From Seminavis robusta (taxonomy: Eukaryota; Bacillariophyta; Bacillariophyceae; Naviculales; Naviculaceae): 64,000 nucleotides of DNA. Below are positions 57,801-64,000 of the stretch, piece after piece. The DNA lies in the NCBI GenBank assembly GCA_903772945.1, contig CAICTM010000144.1:42971-106970 (forward strand). The letters run 5' to 3'. Position numbers and translations under genes: made by a program. Positions within the stretch are counted from its first letter, which is position 1; each line of letters starts with the position of its first letter. The notes under the pieces were generated by a model. That model worked only from the letters and a program-made list of their open reading frames with translations, had not been told where the DNA came from and made no database searches.

Positions 57801-59717
57801 CCAAGAGACGACCTTTTCCCATGTCCGTGTCTGCTTTGGAAGCTGACCTTTCTGTGGCGATTGGTTCCTCAAAAACACCACCAAACAAGGCATTCTCATC
57901 TGGACATCCTACACAAGTCACAATCACTTTCCACTGCGTATAGGTGTAGACAACTGTCGGCCCCGCTTGGACAGTATTAATATCTGTCAACTCGACACTA
58001 TGCGCCACTCGCAGATAGTCTCCATTGCACATTCCCGAGAGTGCATTGTAGCTGAGCTTGAAGATTTCTTCGAGTTGCACTTTTTGGGCTTGTGCAAACC
58101 CGTGTGGTAGTCCTTGCAATACAAGATTGGTGATGCCCTCTTTGAGTTCCGTCACTTGCTCAAAGTCCGTGCAGAGTGGGATTTCAAAGTCAAAGGAAGA
58201 GGAAGGGTCATTCCAATACGTAATGACAACATCATCCTCATCAGCAACCACACTACTACTGAGTTCGTCGTCCATTATTGTGGTCGCATCGAAATCAAAC
58301 TCAGGCCATGTGGCGTTCTCAAAAGTAGTATTGGTAGTATTCTGCAGGATATCGTTGAATGTAGTGCTGAGGTCGAGCACTGTAGAATTGGAGGTGTTGG
58401 TGAAATTTGGTGCTCCCACTTGTGATGTAATGTTAGCCATGGTAGCATTCATAAGTGCTGTTCCTTCTGTTGTGGCCGCCATCAACACCACTCCGGCAGA
58501 GACAACGGTTGTCGTCACTACGGCAGTGCCACCCACAGCGACGGCCGCTTGTGTGGCCAGAGATGCTGACGCCACACCTGTCAGTGCCTGGCTCATAATC
58601 CCTGAAGAGACGGCAGCTGCTGTGACTGCACTGGTTGTGGCAGTCCCGGCGGCAGTAGAGCCGGCGGCAGCCTGGGTTGCTGCCATGGCCATGTTCTGTG
58701 TGGTGGATTGGAGTGCCCTACGGAACGGAGTGATCAAAAGACTGTGAGTGGACCAGGCAGAGTCGAATGAATGATGAATCATTCGGATTGAATTGATCTG
58801 TCTTACAAATAGGCTGGATTAGCCAAGTTTGCCGCCGATTGTTGCTGTGCTTGTAGCAGCATGGCAGTTCTGGCATTCCCAGCGACTTCATCTATGGCTG
58901 CCTCTGCAGCTTCCTGTGCCAGTTCGTCTGCCCCGGGCACATCCTCATCTGTATTAGAACTCCTTCGTCGAAACCAGCCGATGAGTTTAGACAATCCCTT
59001 CATGCAAATGATCACTCCGCACGCCATACAGATAGCATACAAAAGAGATCGTTTGACTTTTTGTTCGTTCACTTCGGCAATGTCGATGGAGGATGGATCG
59101 TCGTCCCCCATGGAGTCACTGATGACGGATTCGAGCTCTTGGCTTTCCTCGTCTCCGCAAGCTTCTTCATCGGTCTTGTTCTCATCTTTCTTGATGCTGC
59201 CACAATCATCTTCCTTGTCCTCTTCCACGCTGTGGTCTTCCACGGTGTCATCGTCGTCCTCGTCCTCGTGATCACGGCCAATTTCAGAGCGATTACTGGC
59301 TTCGAGTGATCGATGGCTCGCGGGGAGAGTTGCCCGGATAAAGGTCGAGTGTTCCCTGTCATTGCATACAATACAATAGAAAGACAACAACGGGTTAGCC
59401 ACTGACTGTGTGCCACGACGGGCTACAGTAGGTGATGGCAGGACTGGCAAGACTTACGATGGTCCAACCAAAAATTCTTGGTCCTGTTCCATTTCGGGTG
59501 GATTCTGATTTTCGTCATGCTCATCACGCTCAGTCTCTTCTTCCTCTTGCTGCTCGTCCAAGTGAGAGTGGACCTGCCGTCTTGTCGTTCTGGTGGCTTC
59601 TTCTATGAGAAAACTCAAATGCATCGAGATGTCCGAGACGTCATCTTCGTCCTGCTCTTGCTCAATGTCCCTCACCGGCGGCCAAGACCGCTCATCGTTG
59701 TTGTTGTGGTTCTGCAT
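51896..59717 (-). CDS. G5: giant P/T/S-rich membrane-anchored surface protein with PAN/Apple-like end (frame broken in repeats)
   Basis: Exons on the minus strand are 59717-59458, 59355-58807 and 58717-51896; both junctions are phase 2. Order: Glu-rich N-terminus; VISDSMGDDDPSSIDIAE motif; hydrophobic SLLYAICMACGVIICMKGLS; linker NLANPAYL|ALQSTTQNM; Ala-rich second hydrophobic segment; many sequons; module A (about 57620-58180: GITNLVLQGLPHGF, CNGDYLRVAHSV, CVGCPDENALFG); PT repeats; module B (56095-56450: CGYASVTTTYYIGFTND). A 36-residue PTTAGPTVTPGSP repeat (54230-56100) and a 25-residue Ser/Pro repeat (53580-54190) follow. The end (51900-52140) is Cys-rich, with CQKLCDHKDGCNFYSF, a PAN/Apple-like pattern for protein or carbohydrate binding. 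The frame is lost repeatedly between about 55640 and 53280, so the single-gene reading depends on correcting or splicing out these breaks. Confidence 0.68.
53580..54190 (-). repeat. 75-base tandem repeats in G5, shared with G3
   Basis: About eight copies of a 75-base unit encode Ser/Pro blocks with PSASSGAPSSSQSPS-type cores on the minus strand. At about 53745 one copy reads GGTGCTCACTCG where its neighbour at 53880 reads GGTGCTTCACTCG. That one-base difference shifts the frame. Confidence 0.8.
54230..56100 (-). repeat. 108-base repeats (36-residue PTTAGPTVTPGSP unit) in G5
   Basis: Many copies of a roughly 108-base unit, some shortened, encode blocks such as PTTAGPTVTPGSPSATPTTASPSTATP-type sequence in pieces. 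Between about 54540 and 55640, many copies differ by single-base losses (for example GTTGGGCAGCTG versus GTTGGGCCAGCTG). The reading frame is therefore scrambled there, while 55650-56100 is regular. Confidence 0.8.
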
Positions 59718-62193
59718 GACTTGATTGACTGATCGACTGATCGACTGACTGGCTGATCGCTGCTAGAGGAGGCTGTTGGAGTTGTTGCTTCTGACAGCGT
59801 TGCCTTTTGCGTTGCCATGCGTTACGTTACTGTAGGTTGTTGCGTTGCTCTGGTGAGGTGCTGAGATCGGTTCGCGCGAGGTTCGAATCGAATCAAGAAC
59901 TCTTTTGCTGGGTTTCACACTGTTTCACCGTTTATTTAACAAAGGCTCTCACAATTCTTGGACAGGCGATCACTTTAAGAGCTCTCTTAAGTCGAAATGT
60001 CCAAGGAACGTGGGGGTATTGTGCCAAAGTTGCTACTGAGAATACTGCATCTGTAAGTAGAAACCATAGAACAGCCAGTCAAATGCCTGGTATAATTTTT
60101 TCTGTCGTAACTGCTGTCAGTGTGTAGCAATACCGGTAGCTGTAGCAATAGTGTGAACGCATGAACTTGGAAGAGACTCTCAAGATCAATCGGGAATGGA
60201 TCAAATTAAGTATCCATAAAGCCCTTGACTTCCTGTGCTCCTTTGCTGAAACATGTTACAGAAAGGTCGCCTAGTGGTTGGTCATTATGGCCTCAATTAT
60301 ATCTATCGTTCTCCTCCAAGCAAGTTTTCACAGGGTTCAGTCCCAGGTGAACTAATCTAGTCATTTCTTCCAGCATCTTCCCCGCTCTCGGCTCTCGGCA
60401 ATTGACCCAGCTGCCAGCTACCGAGTTGCCGTATCACCGTAACATGCTCCTGGGACCTCGGGGAGTGGCTGGTGGCTGTGGCATGTGGCATAGGGAGAGT
60501 ATCGACTACCTAGTAGCTAGCTAGCTAGCTAGAGCTACCAATAAGTCAATGCCTCAGCTGGGCACATGCAGCCAAAGCCCATTTATGTACCAGTACTTGC
60601 CGTGCCGTGCCGTACCGGTACCCTACGAAACGTTGCAGGCACCCAGCAACAAGCCAGGCTTGTGGTGGACCTAATAAAGCTGGCATGGCTACTAGCTAAA
60701 GCCAACTCGACAGAACAAGGACCAAAGTTAGCTAGATCTAATCCAGGACAACTTCTCACTATTAATATGGCAAGACTTGCCAAGAGCTGATGGGTGACTA
60801 GCTCATCCATGCAAGTTACAGGCAGCAAATCTCATCCAATCTAATCCAATCTCGAGAAAGAAACTTGGCAACAAGAAGTTCCTCTCAACAGTCAACAGCA
60901 GCCATGACAAAGGTGCGGAGTGGGATGGAGTCGTGGCTGGAGGAGTGGACCCCTAGCGAAAAGTCTTTCAAAATGCAGAGGAGCTCGTGCCTTCGTATGG
61001 ACTTACCCAGAGTAGGCTGTTCCCGTACGGTACCAATCTCTAGACGATGAATGGTTACTATGGCTTAGAGAGAACTATGGGAAGGGGGGGGGGGTTGTAC
61101 CAGGGGAGAGAGCAGAATGCACAAACGCGGGCCGAGCAATTGATCGAGTGAGCAGAGCAGCAGCAAAACCAAAGAGGGAGGGAAGGCATGGTGGGGGCAA
61201 GAAGGATCAAGGGGGGAAGACTAGCAGAAGAGATCGAGGGCACCACTCTTCCCCAATCCAATCCAATGATGAATCATCGAATCACTTTCTTTCCTTTTTA
61301 CGGAATCGTAGCTTTTCCGACCCTTGTCGAGGGCCCGCACAACTATCTCCGGAAGATCAGCTCACTGTTGCGCTTGCACCCTTCACTTGGTTGAGCTGTA
61401 CGCTACCAGCGCGCGGTACTAGCTAGCCTTTAAATCTCGGCACTGACTTGGCTGGAAGAATTTTGATTTTGCTGCACGGGAGGCAGGAAAGCGAGCTACG
61501 GTACGTAAGGGATGGTAGTATCCTACCGTACAGATCCCTACAAGTTGAATCTTTGCAAGGAAAAGACTGTCTCTCAAGTTTATGTTTTACCAAGCAAAGA
61601 GGAAGAAGAAAAACACTGGTACGGGCAAGAGGAAGAGGGGGCAGTCGCTGAGCGAAGATCAACTTTGACAAAGATGGGTATGGACGAAATCAGTGCGCCC
61701 TTCCAGAGCAAGCAACGCTGCTCCCATTGAATTCCCCACAGCGACTTTTAGGGGGGTCAGGCACCAGCGCGGGGGAGGGAAAAGAAAAAAGAAAGGGAGA
61801 GGGTTATCGGTTGGATTCCCAATTCCGAATCGGAGAGCCTGCAGGGCCTGACGTTGGTCGTAAAAGTCATAACGGATCCCACCAAATACTTATTAAAACA
61901 AGGGGAGTAGGCAAAGACCGGTCATCTCCCCCATGGGTAAGACGTCGGAAGAACAATAATATGTCAGCAAATACGTGTGGATACGTCACCAGAGAGGTTC
62001 GTTGATGTTGTCAAATTCAAATTTGCCGAACGCCAGCCATCTCAGTCGCCTTTTTCTGTTCCCAATCCTTTGCTGACACCAAACCCTCCCACAATTCGAA
62101 ATTTCGACATCCGTCAACGACATCCGAGTCAAGTCAAGTCAAGTCGGTCAACAACATCTGCTGGTGTAAGAACAACAACAACAGGAGTCGACA
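59718..62193. other. Gene-poor region right of the array
   Basis: About 2.5 kb. It contains the presumed G5 promoter, a tRNA-like A-box/B-box pair at 60267-60281 and 60334-60344 that does not fold as a tRNA, a CTAG-repeat run near 60514-60535, and an 11-G run at 61084-61094. Open frames in 60860-62000 are short and unconvincing. The last 60 bases before 62194 (AAGTC repeats, then AACAACAACAACAG) look like a diatom 5' leader. Confidence 0.5.
60514..60535. repeat. CTAG-type tetranucleotide run
   Basis: Five consecutive TAGC units form a self-complementary stretch. Similar but shorter CTAGCTAG words occur in most intergenic regions of the window. Confidence 0.8.
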
Positions 62194-62802
62194 ATGAGGA
62201 TCGCTACTAGTCCAAGGTTCTCGAAGTGGCTGATAAGTGTCAATGCATACCCATTCAATGAGTTGAGGGCAACAAGGCATGGATTCACGTGCAAGCATGT
62301 CGTCATTTGGGAGCGCAACTTCACCAACCGCCATGACTACACCTGTGTGCTCGCGAAGACCATTGATGTGTCCATTCTGGAGGATTTGATCATGCAAGGA
62401 GGATGCAAGCCTCTTCCTCCTGACATGACAGGCATCATGGATTTCATGTTTGAGCAGGGTCTTCAGAAGAGTCCACCATGGTACAACCATGTTGTCTCCA
62501 CCCTTTCTGAAATGCTGGAGGGGTCAGAACGATGTGAAAGGAAGAACATCTTCATTGAGTGCATCTATTGGTTAGTGAAGGAAATGATTACCAAGAGTTA
62601 TGACTTCAACTCCAATGAAGGACAGATTGTGATGGATGCTTGGCATGGGTATTGTTCGCACTGGTATGACTACAACAATCAAATCTCCTTCCAGATATTG
62701 ACTTTGATGAGTGAGACTTTTGTGGATGATTGCATTGAAGACATTCACAACCTTGGATTCTTGCAACCCCACCATGCTGTCCATTGTGGAACTCTAATGT
62801 AA
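62194..62802 (+). CDS. Hypothetical protein, 202 residues
   Basis: An intact ORF from an ATG at 62194 with a CAACAACAACAG-type leader. The protein is soluble-looking, rich in aromatic residues, His and Cys, with no signal peptide or membrane segment. It includes RHGFTCKHVVIWERNF, WYNHVVSTLSEMLEG and DAWHGYCSHWYDYNN. I do not recognise the family. It is convergent with the next gene, with only 42 bases between stop codons. That partner resembles a transposon-encoded protein, so both could belong to one mobile unit, but this is inference. Confidence 0.5.
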   Translation: MRIATSPRFSKWLISVNAYPFNELRATRHGFTCKHVVIWERNFTNRHDYTCVLAKTIDVSILEDLIMQGGCKPLPPDMTGIMDFMFEQGLQKSPPWYNHVVSTLSEMLEGSERCERKNIFIECIYWLVKEMITKSYDFNSNEGQIVMDAWHGYCSHWYDYNNQISFQILTLMSETFVDDCIEDIHNLGFLQPHHAVHCGTLM

Positions 62803-62844
62803 GTTAATGGCTACATTAGAAATGATTTTGAAGCATCTAAATAT

Positions 62845-63930
62845 TTATTGATATCCATTCAATCGAGTCCGGCAGGTGGCATCATGAGGTGGTCTTCCTC
62901 TCCTATGAGTCAACCAGTGGCAGTATCGCTGACAGCAGCCATTTGGTGGAGGTGGCTGGAAAGGAGATGGCTGTATAGGTAGGAATTGCCGCATTTGCAT
63001 GGCGAGTTGCATCATTTGAATCTGTTGTTGTTGCTGGTATAGAATCAAATCACCAACATACACATTTGTTGTTTGTGCCACAGCTTCTTGGGTTGGTGGT
63101 GGAGGTGGGGGTGGTGGAGGTGTTGCTGGTGGAGGTGGTGGCTCGATTGCTGGTGGACTCGGTGGTGGCTCGATTGCTGGTGGACGTGGTGTTCCAGTGC
63201 AAGCTGCACAAAGACAACAATCATTGGGTGCATACTTCTGCCGCTGTGGTTTGAATGCAACAATGAACTCTGAAAAGAACCTCTCTCCATTATCCTGTGG
63301 CAATGGCTCTGCATTAGGAAATGGTGCATCCACACCAGCAGCCTCTGCTAGCTCATTGAGGTAAGCCAACTCTGAATGGTTCCAGTATGGAACAACCTTT
63401 CCCAATCCAGCTGGAATTGACCTCCTTTCTTCCAGACTGATTCTTGACAGGAAGGCTCTCTTGTGTCGAATGTTGAGGTTGTATCTGGCTGTTCCAGCAA
63501 GGTTGAGGGCATCTGCTAGACTTCTTCTCATGCCACTATTGGCAAAATGGGCAAACTTGTCATGGAATGCTTCCAGTTTGGATTTTCCTCTCCTTGACAG
63601 ATACTTAGGGAGGCTGTGCTTGGAGTTGGGCGATGGAAGGATTGTGTCATACATGTCTTCCAAAGGCAGTGGATCAGCCAAGTGAATGGCTTTGTCAACA
63701 CAGTTCTCTACTGCTGGTTTGGTATCAGAAGTAAACAAGGTAAAGTTCTTCATTGGATCCAGTCGACCCTGTCCCGGCTGGCTACCATCACTGGCAGTCA
63801 CCTTGTATCTGCAGAACCACTGCTGCAGCTTCTGTCTCATGGTCTCTGGTTCTCTCATCTTCTTCCTTAGATATTTGGAGTACCTAGCTCTGAAGACCTT
63901 GGAAGCTTGCATATCGGAGATCTCTGCCAT
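62845..63930 (-). CDS. Possible transposon-encoded protein, C-terminal part
   Basis: At least 361 residues if the ATG at 63930 is used. The frame is open to an in-frame TAA at 63985-63987, so upstream exons beyond the window are possible. The first part is basic (RARYSKYLRKKMREPETM; QKLQQWFCRYKV). The middle carries LPKYLSRRGKSKLEAFHDKF and SGMRRSLADALNLAGTARYN. This R-G-x-S-x-L-E-x-F-H pattern with a later W/Y-N resembles the region near the end of some eukaryotic transposase-like proteins (from general recollection, not a search). A Cys pair (CCLCAAC), a Pro-rich stretch and a Gln-rich segment follow, and the end is Cys/Arg-rich. No complete catalytic triad is visible in the window. Confidence 0.42.
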   Translation of the reverse strand: MAEISDMQASKVFRARYSKYLRKKMREPETMRQKLQQWFCRYKVTASDGSQPGQGRLDPMKNFTLFTSDTKPAVENCVDKAIHLADPLPLEDMYDTILPSPNSKHSLPKYLSRRGKSKLEAFHDKFAHFANSGMRRSLADALNLAGTARYNLNIRHKRAFLSRISLEERRSIPAGLGKVVPYWNHSELAYLNELAEAAGVDAPFPNAEPLPQDNGERFFSEFIVAFKPQRQKYAPNDCCLCAACTGTPRPPAIEPPPSPPAIEPPPPPATPPPPPPPPPTQEAVAQTTNVYVGDLILYQQQQQIQMMQLAMQMRQFLPIQPSPFQPPPPNGCCQRYCHWLTHRRGRPPHDATCRTRLNGYQ

Positions 63931-64000
63931 GGAGTAGTGCTTTCCATTGGAGGACAAGAGGCCATGTTTCAATGCATGGAGAAGTTACTCCTCTCTCTTT

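Noticed and set aside
60267-60344. A complete tRNA gene
   Set aside because: A- and B-box-like words are present, but the acceptor stem and T stem do not pair, so no cloverleaf can be drawn.
61084-61730. Overlapping ORFs around the poly-G run
   Set aside because: They are short, low-complexity (Arg/Gly/Lys) in several frames and show no conserved feature or leader.

Overview
The window looks like nuclear DNA of a diatom, probably a raphid pennate (the clade level is an inference). Genes have short GT-AG introns of roughly 75-160 bases. One secreted-type protein carries the diatom plastid-import signature (signal peptide ending ...VSA|F). There is a class C (GABA-B-like) receptor, a stramenopile-style Crypton tyrosine-recombinase transposon, and a large family of Pro/Thr/Ser-rich surface proteins.

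Layout. 1-10.6 kb holds ordinary single genes: the 3' part of a GABA-B-like GPCR, a CRAL-TRIO lipid-binding protein, a membrane-anchored SET-domain protein, a Patched/NPC1-type sterol-sensing-domain protein with three exons, and a small basic protein. 10.6-13.6 kb has no clear gene but contains a diverged three-copy duplication. 13.2-16.9 kb holds an apparently intact Crypton (RHRWY recombinase plus a GCR1_C-type domain) between clusters of a 19-20 bp repeat. 17.5-21.0 kb has two inverted, convergent paralogues of a SnoaL/NTF2-like protein flanking a plastid-targeted membrane protein.

22.9-59.7 kb is the remarkable part: five giant paralogous genes in tandem, all on the minus strand (called G1 to G5 here, from low to high coordinate). 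Each starts with an acidic Ser-rich region, a first hydrophobic segment and an Ala-rich second hydrophobic segment. N-glycosylation sequons follow, then a shared Cys-containing ectodomain of about 170 residues (module A), long mucin-like P/T/S repeats, and a variable set of C-terminal modules. Conserved phase-2 introns interrupt the cytosolic/membrane part. The extracellular modules alternate along the array: B-type in G1, G3 and G5; C-type in G2 and G4. G2 exon 3 and all of G4 are open. G1, G3 and G5 break frame only inside their tandem repeats, which may be sequencing/assembly error or real decay.

59.7-62.2 kb is gene-poor. The window ends with two convergent unrecognised genes (62194-62802 plus; 62845-63930 minus), the second resembling the C-terminal part of a transposon-encoded protein.

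The best candidate for an undescribed system is the five-gene array. It is probably a set of cell-surface, cell-wall or adhesive glycoproteins whose repeats and modules are being shuffled between neighbours. Function is inferred from composition and topology only.
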